Positions 26,166 through 36,289 are shown, counted from the first letter of the stretch. The stretch is DNA of 52,708 nt from Acidobacteriota bacterium (GCA_025353165.1 JANXRE010000134.1:1-52708), one strand, 5' to 3'. The notes: generated from the letters alone by a model not told the origin. Numbers and translations: made by a program.

Positions 26166-26896
26166 ATGCTTGCGGCTGCCTCGCGTCGAAACCCTCCCCG
26201 GCATGCTGCATTCGTCCGCGTGACGCACTGGATCGCGGCCATCTCCTTTCTGGCTCTGCTCATCAGCGGAGTCGAGATCCTGATTTCTCACCCGCGTTCT
26301 ATTGGGGTGAAACCGGCAATGCGCTGACTTCGCCGCTGTTCCAGATCCCGATCCCGGCATCGAGGGCGACGGTCCCGACGGGCTACGGCTACGTGCTGCC
26401 CGACCAGAATGGCTGGAGCCGATATCTCCACTTTCAGTCGGCATGGGCCGTGCTGCTGACCGGCCTCGTCTACGCCATCGCAGGTTTTTGGACCAGCCAT
26501 TTCCGGAGCAACCTGTTTCCAGCCCCGGCCGACAGGACCTGGCGGGCGTTCCGGGGAGCGATCGCGAAGCACCTGAGCCTCGCGCCGCCGGACGAAGCCG
26601 AAGCCCATTCGTACAACGTACTGCAGCGGGCCGCATACCTGATGGTGATCTTCGTCCTGTTTCCTCTCGTGATCTGGACGGGTCTCGCGATGTCCCCCGC
26701 CTTCAATTCCGCGGTTCCGGCGGCCGTCCAAGCGCTCGGAGGGCGGCAATCCGCGCGCACCCTTCATTTCTTCGTCTCGGGATTTCTACTGCTCTTCCTC
26801 ATCGTCCACATCGCGATGGTTGTTCGGGCCGGATTCAGGAGCCGCATGCGGGCGATGATCATCGGTCTCGCCACCGTTCCCCAGGAGCGCACATGA
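26166..26896 (+). pseudogene. Cytochrome b561-type membrane subunit, one frameshift
   Basis: From ATG 26166 the frame reads 'RHAAFVRVTHWIAAISFLAL', then 'LISGVEILISHPR', i.e. the first haem-binding helix (His in 'THW'). Around 26292-26299 one T seems missing, so the continuation 'FYWGETGNALTSPLF' lies in the next frame and runs to TGA 26896. Further helices hold 'LHFQSAWAVLLTGLVYAIAG', 'LQRAAYLMVIFVLFPLVIW' and 'TLHFFVSGFLLLFLIVHIAM', whose histidines are likely haem ligands. The protein would anchor and pass electrons to the molybdopterin subunit encoded next, with an ATGA overlap. The single-base lesion may be real decay or a sequencing error. Confidence 0.72.
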
Positions 26897-27650
26897 GTAA
26901 AATCTCACGCCGCAAGCTCTTCACCGGCGGTCTCGCCGCCGCCGCGGGCGTGTCGGGTCTGGCCGCGGCCGCCAATCTGGCGCGGCGGTATGGGCTGGTC
27001 CCGCCGGATGGCGGCGGGATTTACGGTCCCGGCGAAACGCTGACCTACGCCGCACAGCGGCTTCTGACGAGGCACTCGTTAGCCCGCGAGTTTCCTCGCG
27101 GCATGATTTCGAAGACTCCTTTCGCCAACGCCGTCGCGCCTCCCAACGATGCGTTCAAAGGTCTGCAAGCCGGCGGGTTTGCAGACTGGCGGCTTTCCGT
27201 CGACGGAATGGTGGCCCGGCCCGCTATGCTTTCGCTGTCCGACCTCAGAAGATTCCCCGTCCGCAGCCAGATCACCGAGGTAGTGTGCGAGGAGGGCTGG
27301 TCCTATATCGCGGAGTGGATCGGAACGCCTCTGTCCGAGATCCTGAAAGCCACCGTGATTCTGCCGCAGGCGCGATATCTCGTATACTTCTCCATCGAAC
27401 CCGGGTGGTGGGAGAGCATCGACATGGCCGACGCTCTGCATCCCCAGACCCTCCTGACGTGGGCGATGAACGACGCAGATCTTCCGGTGTCCTTCGGCGG
27501 CCCGCTCCGCTGCGCGTGCCCCGCCAACTCGGCTACAAAAGCGTCAAATACATAACCCGTCTGACGGTCACCGACTCACCCATAGGCTTCGGCAAGGGTC
27601 TCGGTTCGGCAGCGTCGGAAGGTGGTTATGCCTGGTACGCAGGCATTTAG
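26893..27650 (+). pseudogene. Molybdopterin-dependent oxidoreductase (sulfite-oxidase fold, Tat-exported), one frameshift
   Basis: The N-terminus is a Tat signal ('ISRRKLFTGGLAAAAGVSGL'). The mature part has 'FADWRLSVDGMVARPAMLSL', 'EVVCEEGWSYIAEWIG' (the Cys is the expected Mo ligand) and 'FSIEPGWWESIDMADALHPQ', matching periplasmic MsrP/sulfite-oxidase-like proteins. Near 27510, in 'FGGPLR', one C seems missing. The annotated frame ends at 27555 with unrelated residues, while the next frame continues 'LRVPRQLGYKSVKYITRLTV' and 'GGYAWYAGI' to TAG 27650. It forms an operon with the cytochrome b gene upstream. Both genes carry a one-base deletion. Confidence 0.72.
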
Positions 27651-27939
27651 CCTCGAAGCCACAACGGTCCGGAAGCTGAAAATCAGAATTGTTCCTTTCA
27701 TTTGATCGCTCGACATCGTTGCGTTTGTCGCCGCATCAACATTGGTTTTGCAGCCCTGACAATGAACCGGGAATTGGCCATCGCCAACGAACAGTTCAGA
27801 TTGCGAACCGGCATTTTTTTCATTGGCTATTTTATATTCGAGAGTTCCTGACGCCCGATGAGAAACTTTGGCTGCGAACGGAATTAGCGAAAGAAGAGCG
27901 GCAAAACGTCGAGCGGGCCAATTCTCTACACTGCCCGCA
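27651..27939. other. Unassigned, relatively AT-rich interval
   Basis: No gene is recognised in these 290 bases. A tract of seven T at about 27815-27821 and several short frames of no recognisable family are present. The composition is visibly less GC-rich than the flanks, which fits debris from the adjacent insertion-sequence remnant. Confidence 0.4.
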
Positions 27940-28133
27940 TTGTGGGAGATCGGGCCAGGCCGGGGGCGTAAAGTCACCTGTAGCCCGGAGCAGAAGCCGA
28001 AAAAGAACACGCATTGGAGTTGCCGGCTCATGGCTGCGAGCCAAGGCTTGAGTAAGTCCACCATCAGCAACATATGGCGGAGCCACAACATCAAGCCGCA
28101 TCGCACCCGAACATTCAAGCTGTCGGCAACACC
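27940..28133 (+). pseudogene. IS630-family transposase fragment
   Basis: In one frame the text reads 'GRGRKVTCSPEQKPKKNTHW', 'SCRLMAASQGLSKSTISNIW' and 'RSHNIKPHRTRTFKLS'. This is the linker-to-HTH region of IS630 transposases ('THWSTR.MA...GVS.S.V.RIW..H.LKPHR...FKLS'). The DDE catalytic domain that should follow is missing. Translation runs straight into a TonB-receptor fragment, so this is a short remnant of about 65 residues. Confidence 0.7.
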
Positions 28134-28139
28134 CCGTTT

Positions 28140-28755
28140 GTCACCAACGGCAGGTGGGACTGCCTATCACTCTTATCACTCTTCGCAATACCTATCGCTC
28201 GAACTACCAACCTTGCCTCGGATTCGCCTCGTGGACACGAGTTACTACGCCGACTACGGAGCAACCTCTTTCCCGAACGCCTTCCCGGCCGGAGCCGCAG
28301 CGCCGCCGCCCACCCGGGTTGCGCGTGCGAGTTACACGGGATCGCACACCACGAACCTGATCTACAAACCGGATCTGAACCAGGTTGCGCCAAAGACGAT
28401 TGGCTATGCTGCGCTGGTTGCCACGCCCAGTCTTCGGGCTGCTAATCTGAAGTACCCCAACTTCCGGAAAGTCCTGACGCGTGACAACGGCCCCAGCGAC
28501 AAATACAACGCACTGACGGCCGAGCTAAACCGCCGTTTCTCGAGTGACCTCACTTTGTCGAATCACTACACCTGAACCAAGAACATCGCCAACGCTCTGG
28601 GCGCGGCGCCGGCTTCCGCTATACCGGGTGGCGGCCAGGGCGACAACGTGCTCAACATTGCGAATATCGCGGCGGACTCGGGAAACGCGCTGTATTCGCG
28701 CCGGCACCGCTTCGTCAGCACCTTTGTTTACGATTTTCCTTTTGGCCGAGCCCCA
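28140..28755 (+). pseudogene. Internal fragment of an Oar-like TonB-dependent receptor
   Basis: The frame encodes about 205 residues typical of the late part of acidobacterial carboxypeptidase-regulatory/TonB receptors. These include 'LIYKPDLNQVAPKTIGYAAL', 'LKYPNFRKVLTRDNGPSDKY', 'NALTAELNRRFSSDLTLSN', 'GGGQGDNVLNIANIAADSG' and 'RRHRFVSTFVYDFPFGR'. A TGA at 28573-28575 interrupts it where related proteins have Trp ('YTW.KN'), so TGG to TGA is likely. Both ends are missing from a protein that normally exceeds 1000 aa. It directly follows the IS630 fragment. 28756-28901 shows no gene. Confidence 0.7.
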
Positions 28756-28901
28756 GCGCGGCGATCAGAATATGACGAAACACCGTCAAATGTATTGCAG
28801 TGTTCTTACACTGCTAAACGCTTTTTTCGGGCTTGCGGCAAGACGCCGCGCTGTTTCATATTGGAAGGGCGGAGTATTTCCACGCTTCCTATGGGCAGTA
28901 G

Positions 28902-30146
28902 ATGGCCGACGACAATCTGCTTTACCTCACCGAATTGCTCGGCCTCCGGGTCCACGACCTGAAGGGGCGGAGGATCGGTGTCGTCCGCGATGCCGCGATC
29001 GTCCCCCTGATCGATCCCATTCGCGTCGATCGCTACCTGATCGGCGCGGGCGACACCTGGCTGACCGTTCGCCACGACCAGATCCGCGCAATTTCCCTCC
29101 GCGGAATCTATCTCAACGACGAGCAACTCATCCCCTACCATTCGGACGAATACATGCTCCGCATGGTGCGGGATCTGCTCGACCAGCAGATCATCGACGC
29201 GCAAGGGCGGAAGGTGGTGCGCGTCAATGACGTGACGTTCGAGCTCGTCCGCGACCACGGCCGCGACGCCTTGACCGTTCTCGAAGTCGACATCGGGATC
29301 CGCAGCATCGTGCGGCGGCTGCTGCGCGGAGTTGTGCCGCCGATGTGGATCCGGCGCATCCAGTCGCGCATCGCTCCGCGCTCCATTCGCTGGGAGTTCT
29401 GCAATATTCTGGAGCCCGATCCGCAGCGCCGCTTGCGCTTGAACATCTCCACCAAGCTACTGGAGGACATGCACCCCGCCGACCTGGCCGACATCGTCGA
29501 GGATCTGAGCCCCGACGACCGCGAGGCCATCTTCGAGAGCATCGACAGCGAGACCGCGGCCGATGCCTTGACCGAGGTAGACCCCGATATTCAGGCCAGC
29601 ATTCTCGAGTCGCTGGATACCGATAAAGCCGCCGACATCGTCGAGGAGATGGCCCCGGACGAGGCCGCGGACCTCCTCGCGGAACTGGAGGAAGAGACGT
29701 CCCAGGAAATTCTGGAAGAGATGGAAATCGAGCCGAAGGCCGATGTCCGCGAGCTGCTGGAATTCGACGAGGACACCGCCGGCGGAATGATGAACACGGA
29801 ATACGTCGCGCTGAACTCCAACGCGACGGTGCGCGACGCCACCATCGCCCTGCGCGGAAACGAGGAGTTGCTGGAGACGTTGAATACGCTGTTCCTGATC
29901 GACCGCGAAGAGCGCCTGGTGGGAGCGGTGCCGCTGGCGCGCTTGTTTATTACCTCCGAAGGAACGCCGCTGCGGGAACTCGCGGGCGACACCCTGATCA
30001 AAACTCACGTGGACGAAAAGCAAGAGCGCGTCACCGAACTATTCGACAAATACAACGTCCTCAGCCTGCCTGTCGTGGACAAAGAAGAAAAGCTGGTGGG
30101 CGTGATCACCGCGGACGACGTGATTTCCGTCTTGAGAAGCAGGTGA
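28902..30146 (+). CDS. PRC-barrel / MgtE N-terminal / CBS-pair protein
   Basis: The 414-aa soluble protein has a PRC-barrel-like N-terminus (residues about 8-80, 'GLRVHDLKGRRIGVVRDAAI'), possibly a second one (95-160), then the MgtE_N superhelix. The latter shows repeats such as 'MHPADLADIVEDLSPDDREA' and 'KAADIVEEMAPDEAADLLAE' at about 190-280. Two CBS domains follow (about 285-414, ending 'VDKEEKLVGVITADDVISVL'). It lacks the MgtE membrane domain. In MgtE this cytoplasmic part senses Mg2+ and gates the channel. Here it is followed by an Nramp remnant, suggesting it once regulated a metal transporter encoded next to it. The gene itself is intact. Confidence 0.85.
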   Translation: MADDNLLYLTELLGLRVHDLKGRRIGVVRDAAIVPLIDPIRVDRYLIGAGDTWLTVRHDQIRAISLRGIYLNDEQLIPYHSDEYMLRMVRDLLDQQIIDAQGRKVVRVNDVTFELVRDHGRDALTVLEVDIGIRSIVRRLLRGVVPPMWIRRIQSRIAPRSIRWEFCNILEPDPQRRLRLNISTKLLEDMHPADLADIVEDLSPDDREAIFESIDSETAADALTEVDPDIQASILESLDTDKAADIVEEMAPDEAADLLAELEEETSQEILEEMEIEPKADVRELLEFDEDTAGGMMNTEYVALNSNATVRDATIALRGNEELLETLNTLFLIDREERLVGAVPLARLFITSEGTPLRELAGDTLIKTHVDEKQERVTELFDKYNVLSLPVVDKEEKLVGVITADDVISVLRSR

Positions 30147-30161
30147 GGGTTCGAGGATTTG

Positions 30162-30209
30162 CGTGGCGCACGCACTCCTGCGTGCCGCGTCGCCACTCTT
30201 GGCGACGCC
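30162..30209 (+). repeat. Two-hairpin dispersed repeat, copy 1
   Basis: This is a 48-bp unit with two potential hairpins. The first is GCACGCA-CTCC-TGCGTGC (7-bp stem). The second is CGTCGCCA-CTCT-TGGCGACG (8-bp stem). An outer GTGGCG/CGCCAC pairing is also possible. It starts 16 bp after the stop of the MgtE_N/CBS gene. It differs from copy 2 at one base, in the first loop. Confidence 0.85.
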
Positions 30210-30239
30210 TGTTCGTCGTTCCCAAGAGAATGCTGAAGC

Positions 30240-30382
30240 GCTTCCGGCACCACATCGCAAACGGGCGCGAAATGGGGTTATCTTCCCCTCTGGACGCTGC
30301 TCCCCATCGCCATCCTCCTGATCGTCACCCAGGAGATGTGCTCGCGCATGGGAGCGGTAACCGGCAAGGGACTGTCCGACAA
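30240..30382 (+). pseudogene. Fragment of an Nramp-family metal ion transporter
   Basis: One frame reads 'ASGTTSQTGAKWGYLPLWTL', then 'LPIAILLIVTQEMCSRMGAV' and 'TGKGLSD'. This is the helix 1-3 region of Nramp transporters, including the Q-E-M and TGKGL signatures. The usual 'DPSG' motif survives only as 'ASG', no start codon fits, and the remaining roughly 350 residues are absent. The sequence from 30383 to 30513 has no gene apart from the efp leader. Confidence 0.65.
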
Positions 30383-30513
30383 CGGCGTCTCCTGGATTGG
30401 AGCGGGATCAGGATCGGTTTTTCCCTGGCCCTGACCGCCTCACGATCAAAGACCTGATGGCCGCGGGTTGAGGACAGGTACAATAAAGAATTGGCCCCCC
30501 ACAGGAGTGATGG

Positions 30514-31071
30514 ATGATTTCAGCAACACAGATGCGCCCGGGCATGGTGATCAAGTTCAACAATGAACTGCACACCGTGTTCAGCGTCGCGCATCGCACG
30601 CCGGGCAACCTGCGCGGATTTGTTCAGGCCAAACTGCGGAACCTCCGCAGCGGAACGATGTTCGAGCACCGTTTCTCTTCCGAAGACCGCGTCGAGAAAG
30701 CCATTCTGGACGAGCAGGAGATGGAGTACCTGTACGACGACGGCGAGTATTACTACTTCATGAACACCGTGGATTTCGAGCAGATGCATTTGACGAAGGA
30801 TCTGCTTGGAGACGCCGTCCAATACCTGATCCCGCAACTGAAAGTCAGCGTCGAGTTTTACCAAGGCAAGCCGATCAGCGTGGAACTCCCCGCCACCGTG
30901 GATATGACGGTGGTGGAAACAGAACCCGGGCTGAAGGGCTCCACCGTGTCGAACGTAACCAAGCCGGCCAAGCTGGAAACCGGCCTGATCGTCTACGTAC
31001 CGCCGTTTATCGGTGAAGGCGAGAAGATCCGCGTGAACACGGCGGAAGGCACCTACGTGGAACGCGCGTAG
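30514..31071 (+). CDS. efp: Elongation factor P
   Basis: The 185-aa protein has the three-domain EF-P layout. The N-terminal KOW-like domain ('[20 protein letters not shown]') is followed by an OB domain ('[15 protein letters not shown]') and a C-terminal OB domain ('[20 protein letters not shown]', '[15 protein letters not shown]'). It relieves ribosome stalling at polyproline. The tip of the domain-I loop reads 'TPGNLRGF', placing Asn32 where E. coli has the modified Lys34 ('PGKGQAF'). A TACAAT box lies at 30479-30484 and a clear AGGAG ribosome site precedes the ATG. Confidence 0.95.
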   Translation: MISATQMRPGMVIKFNNELHTVFSVAHRTPGNLRGFVQAKLRNLRSGTMFEHRFSSEDRVEKAILDEQEMEYLYDDGEYYYFMNTVDFEQMHLTKDLLGDAVQYLIPQLKVSVEFYQGKPISVELPATVDMTVVETEPGLKGSTVSNVTKPAKLETGLIVYVPPFIGEGEKIRVNTAEGTYVERA

Positions 31072-31077
31072 GTTCTT

Positions 31078-31992
31078 CTAGGATCGATCGAAGCTGGGCA
31101 CTTTGAGCTGCTCGCCACCCATCAGCGACGACTGGTGCGCGGCTATGCCGGGCAGCGATTCATAAACGTCCACGGCCGGTTCCCGGTCTTCGAGCAGCGC
31201 GTTGACGAACTCGTTGCAGAGAAACGTATGGCTGCCGCCGTGGCCGCTGTCGTGGCGCATGGCCGGAGGCAGCACGTCGCTCTTCCAGTATTCCGGCACG
31301 TTTACGCGCCCCACGGAAGCGTTCAGCCGGTTGGGCTTCCAGGAGTCGCCGTGGACGTCCAGGTTCCGCATGTAGAAAGTTCCCTTGCGGCCAAACCACT
31401 GGGCGCGCTCTTCGATGCCGGCCACCAGCCAGAAGACGTTGCAGCGCTGGTCTGCAGGATGGCCGCCTGCGAAGCCCAGGGGTTCCGGTAGGTCGGATGC
31501 AGCATGGGCGGCAGGCCCCAGCGCCAACTCCGCGTACCGTCCGGCTCGAACATCCGCGATTTGGGGGTCCTGCACGAGCGCCGCCCGCTCGCCGAGGTCG
31601 TAATGATATTCCAGCGCGGTGTAAAAGATCTCGCCGAAGACGCCGTCCTTGTGCAGTTTGTGGGCATGGATGGTGGCTGCCGGTAGTAGCTGGTCTCATG
31701 CGGCGCGGCCTCCACGTGGCACTGCCCGTCGTGGCGGTAATGATCCGGGGCGCCGCTGAAGACGGCCATTGCATCGAGTTGCGTGGAGCGCCTCAACATC
31801 TCGTCGAGCGAAGCGAAGACGCAATCGCGCCGGTAGCGGTCGCGCAGCGCCTGGCGGCGGTCGGCGCGCAGATCGGTGACGGCGGCCACCGTGCAGTTCA
31901 GATGTTCGTGCCAGTAGAAGGAAGCGCCGAAGCCGCCGCCCACCACGCCGATACGGATCTTGCGGGAGCTTTGCGGCGCGTGGGCATCGATG
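31078..31992 (-). pseudogene. Gfo/Idh/MocA oxidoreductase gene with several frameshifts
   Basis: The minus strand first reads 'IRIGVVGGGFGASFYWHEHL' (Rossmann), 'VTDLRADRRQALRDRY' and 'MAVFSGAPDHYRH'. It then shows a deletion and frame changes. 'EIFYTALEYHYDLGERAALV'-like text, 'RMFEPDGTRSWRWGLPPML' and 'RCNVFWLVAGIEERAQWFG' lie in different frames. The last block runs intact to TAG near 31078 ('SHTFLCNEFVNALLEDREP', 'VDVYESLPGIAAHQSSLMGG'). No convincing start codon exists: the frame opens just after the selA stop. At least three lesions are needed, so it is a pseudogene of a roughly 380-aa NAD(P)-dependent sugar oxidoreductase. Confidence 0.75.
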
Positions 31993-31994
31993 CG

Positions 31995-33274
<1,280 letters not shown>

Positions 33275-33275
<1 letters not shown>

Positions 33276-34135
33276 CACTTCCCCAGCATCGGGAACAGCC
33301 GTCTGATATCGGAGTCCTCCGGCTGCCGCCCGTATTCGCAAACCTCGAACGCCTCGGCGTGTTTCACGCGCGCCGCCCGCTCGGGACCATACCATTTCAC
33401 CAGCGCTTCGCGCACGGCCGGAAGCACCTCGTGCTCCCGCCAGGCAGTCAGCCAGACACGCCGCGCCGCCGCGTCCTTCGGTACTTTCTCCAGATTCCCG
33501 TCCACCCACGGCAGCCACTCGTACACCTGCGACACATGCGCGTCCAGCGCGTCGATCTTCGTCTCCCACACGTCGTCGATATCCACCGCGATATCGGCCC
33601 GGAAAGGCGCAGGCTTCTGGAACCGGTCCTGCATGTAAAGGAACACCGGATTCTTCCGCAGCGGCGGCGTGTCGGGCGCGACATTCGGCACCACCACCAT
33701 ATACGCCGCATCCTGTACGAGCACGCCGGTGTACCGGTGATCGGGATGATAGTCGTTCGGGCGCGGCGCGATCACCACGTCCGCGTTCCACCTCCGAATG
33801 CGGCGGATGATCTGCTGCCGCACTTCCAACGTCGGCAGCAGTTCGCCATCGTGATTGTCCAGCACCTCGTACTCGATCCCGAGCCGCCGCCCGGACTCTT
33901 GGGCTTCCGCGCGGCGGCGTTTAGCCAGCGGGCCGCCGCCGATATCCTGGTGTCCCGCGTCGCCGTTCGTCACCGCGACGAACTTCACCTTGTGGCCCAT
34001 CCGCGCGAACTTCGCCGCAATCCCGCCCGCGCCCATATCGCAATCGTCCGGGTGCGCGCCGAACACGATCACCCGCACCGGATCCTGCGCTAGCAGCGCG
34101 GCGGAAGCCGCCAGAACCAACCATACGCTCTTCAT
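33275..34135 (-). CDS. PIG-L family deacetylase, exported
   Basis: The 286-aa protein has a signal peptide ('MKSVWLVLAASAALLAQ') and a LmbE/PIG-L fold. The zinc motif 'VFGAHPDDCDMGAGG' follows at about residue 25, with a second 'NDYHPDHRYTGVLV' near 137. The family removes N-acetyl groups from GlcNAc-type sugars. The exported location suggests action on an extracellular or periplasmic glycoside. The start at 34135 gives a proper signal peptide. A start 8 codons upstream would add charged residues. It overlaps both neighbours by 4 bases, forming an operon Gfo/Idh/MocA - PIG-L - selA. Confidence 0.88.
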
Positions 34136-35271
34136 ACGTTGCCGAACTCGCCCTTCCACGTCGCTTCCCGATTCTGGTAAATCGCGGTGCGGCCGAGAAT
34201 CGCGAACAGCGTCGAGATCGCCGAGCGCTCGCCCACGTTCGCCGGATCGTTATTGATCACGCGATTCAGAAAATCGTCGAAAGCGTCGTAAGTAATGTCG
34301 CGCTTGGACTCAATGGTCTCGATGTCCTTCGGCCCCTTATGGTGCACCAGCTTGGCGCGCGAGGTCGCCAGCAAACCGCTCTTCCCCGAGAATTCCTCGC
34401 CCACGCGGTTAAAGCCCTTGGGGCAAAGCTGGTTGGCCTCGTAATTCACCAACAAGTTATTCGGGAACGTGAATGTGAGGCTGAGGTTGTCCATCACCTC
34501 CCAGCCCGGCCCGGTGCGGAGCTTTCGCCCGCCGTGGCCCACCGCCGAGATGGGACGCGCATCCAGGAACCAATGCAGGACGTCGAAGTTGTGGCAGTCC
34601 TGCTCCACGATGATGTCGCCCGAGTATTCCCTGGTGGCGAACCAGTTCCGCAATTTCGAGATTTTGGGATCGTCGAACGGCTGTATATCCCACGGCGGTC
34701 CGCCCAGCCAGAACGCCCGCGCGGTGCCGAGCTCGCCGATGTCGCCGTTCTTCAGCCGCTTGTACGCTTCCAGGTAAACGGGGCCATAGCGCTGCTGGAA
34801 TCCCACGGAAATCGTCTTCGACTTATCGGCTCGACGCGCGGCCTTGAGCGCCCGCTCGACGCCCGGAAAATCGACGCCCATCGGCTTCTCGCAGTAGATG
34901 TGCTTCTTCGCGTTCACAGCCGCCTCGAACATCCGCGGATGCTCGAACGGCGGAGTCGCGATGATCACCGCGTCGATATCGGGAGACGCCAGCAGCTTCT
35001 CGAAATCCTTAAAAATCTTCGGGCTCTGAACGCCGATCTCGGCGGCGGATTTCTCCAGCCGGTCGTCGAACAAATCGCACAACGCCGTCACGCGCGCGCG
35101 CGGATCGGAGTGCACATACTTCGCGTCATACGAGCCGCGTCCGCCCGATCCGATCAAGCCGACGCTGATCTTGGAATTCGCCTGCGAACCGCGCACCGCC
35201 TCGGGCGCGACGATGGAAAACACGCCGGCGGATCCTATAAAGTTTCTGCGGGATAAAGAATCGCTTGCCAT
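34132..35271 (-). CDS. Gfo/Idh/MocA family oxidoreductase with Tat-like signal
   Basis: The 379-aa protein has an N-terminal 'LSRRNFIGSAG' twin-arginine signal, as in many acidobacterial and planctomycetal exported Gfo/Idh/MocA proteins. The Rossmann fold ('ISVGLIGSGGRGSYDAKYV', 'VTALCDLFDDRLEK') comes next. The 'HIYCEKPMGVDFPGVERAL' EKP motif is near residue 124, and the C-terminal substrate domain contains 'EQDCHNFDVLHWFLDARP'. The substrate is likely a sugar or sugar derivative. It is the first gene of the operon with PIG-L and selA. The 160 bp upstream (35272-35432) hold no gene. Confidence 0.88.
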   Translation of the reverse strand: MASDSLSRRNFIGSAGVFSIVAPEAVRGSQANSKISVGLIGSGGRGSYDAKYVHSDPRARVTALCDLFDDRLEKSAAEIGVQSPKIFKDFEKLLASPDIDAVIIATPPFEHPRMFEAAVNAKKHIYCEKPMGVDFPGVERALKAARRADKSKTISVGFQQRYGPVYLEAYKRLKNGDIGELGTARAFWLGGPPWDIQPFDDPKISKLRNWFATREYSGDIIVEQDCHNFDVLHWFLDARPISAVGHGGRKLRTGPGWEVMDNLSLTFTFPNNLLVNYEANQLCPKGFNRVGEEFSGKSGLLATSRAKLVHHKGPKDIETIESKRDITYDAFDDFLNRVINNDPANVGERSAISTLFAILGRTAIYQNREATWKGEFGNV

Positions 35272-35432
35272 GGCTGAGAGTTTATCAGGAACGTGGAACC
35301 GTAGAATACCTACAGATTTCTAGGATGGGACTCAACATCAAGAACAGTGAAGCCGCTGGAACGCCACGCAAGACCCCACGCCGCCCGGGCCTCCGTGACC
35401 GATCCCATGACAGTCCTGAGAACGGAGTGACT

Positions 35433-35894
35433 CTATACCAGCCTGGAATCAAACCGGTACGGAATCGCCGCCGAAATCGTGAGCCGCCCGAAGCCGGGAT
35501 CAGCCGTGTTCAGCAGGTAATTGCTCTCCGCCGGCACGATGACGCTCGGAACCCGCAGCACCGGCTTCTCCCCGCGCGCCGCCCACTCGTCCCCAACACC
35601 CTGGATCTTTCTCGGAGCCGGGTACGAACGCCAGTTGCGCGGCAGCGTTGCCGGATCGATCCCCTCCATCAGCTCCGCATCGAAATCCACCTGAAAAAAT
35701 ACATAGCGGTCCAGCAGTTCCGAGTGTTCCAGGTGCGCGAGAATCTCCAGCAGCGCCAGCGCCTGCGATCCCGCCGCGTAGACGATCGACTTGCCGGGAG
35801 TGTTCCAGCGGCCTCCGTACCGTCGCGCGCCCTCTCCCGAAAAAGCGGTCCGCTGGTACCTGCGTTTAACGATTCGCCACGCGGTAATCGTCAG
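35433..35894 (-). CDS. RES-domain toxin
   Basis: The 153-aa protein is a RES-family toxin, a NAD+-depleting enzyme in characterised RES/Xre systems. It contains 'TAWRIVKRRYQRTAFSGEGA', 'RRYGGRWNTPGKSIVYAAGS' with the R-x-GGRWN core, and 'ALALLEILAHLEHSEL'. The gene follows the Xre antitoxin on the same strand. No ATG, GTG or TTG fits: the frame joins the family N-terminus at a CTG (35894) that overlaps the antitoxin stop (CTGA), with GGAG upstream. Start choice is therefore uncertain, and expression may depend on translational coupling. Confidence 0.8.
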   Translation of the reverse strand: MTITAWRIVKRRYQRTAFSGEGARRYGGRWNTPGKSIVYAAGSQALALLEILAHLEHSELLDRYVFFQVDFDAELMEGIDPATLPRNWRSYPAPRKIQGVGDEWAARGEKPVLRVPSVIVPAESNYLLNTADPGFGRLTISAAIPYRFDSRLV

Positions 35895-36289
35895 GAGAAT
35901 ACTCCGTGCTCGAGCCGCCCGATAAGCTTCTCGACCTCGCGCGCGCCCGTCTCGGTCGCCAGGTACGCCAGCGCCGTCTTGCCGCCGAGCGCCTTGTGCG
36001 CCGACGTCAACCATTGCAAGGCCGCCTGCCGCTCTCCATCGAACAGCTCGGTAGCCAAGTCGAATACCCGTGAAAATCTGACAATCCGCTCGGACTCGTC
36101 GGGTTCGAACCGCCCCGCCGCTTTCCGGCGCGCCAGCGTCCGTTGCGGAATCCCCACGGCTGAGGCGACCGCCGCCGCGCCGAGCCCGCTTTGGCCCGCG
36201 AGGTCTTCCAACACTCGATACGGCAGACCGCTCTCGATGCGGCGGATCAGGTCAAGTACGTTACCGGCCGGAATGGCAGTGTGCAGCAT
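35891..36289 (-). CDS. Xre/MbcA/ParS-type antitoxin (DUF2384)
   Basis: The 132-aa protein has an N-terminal HTH ('GLGAAAVASAVGIPQRTLAR') and the C-terminal toxin-binding domain ('FDLATELFDGERQAALQWL', 'AHKALGGKTALAYLATETGA', 'VEKLIGRLEHGVFS'). This is the standard antitoxin of RES systems; it binds DNA and blocks the RES active site. ATG 36289 begins 'MLHTAIPAGNVLDLI', as expected. Residues encoded upstream are not family-like. The pair lies downstream of ridA and a dispersed repeat on the same strand. Confidence 0.87.
   Translation of the reverse strand: MLHTAIPAGNVLDLIRRIESGLPYRVLEDLAGQSGLGAAAVASAVGIPQRTLARRKAAGRFEPDESERIVRFSRVFDLATELFDGERQAALQWLTSAHKALGGKTALAYLATETGAREVEKLIGRLEHGVFS

Noticed and set aside
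11766-28575. Possible stop-codon reassignment suggested by in-frame stops in four loci
   Set aside because: The interrupting codons are TAA, TAA, TAG and TGA, all of which also terminate intact genes here, and core genes contain none internally. Decay or sequencing error explains them better.
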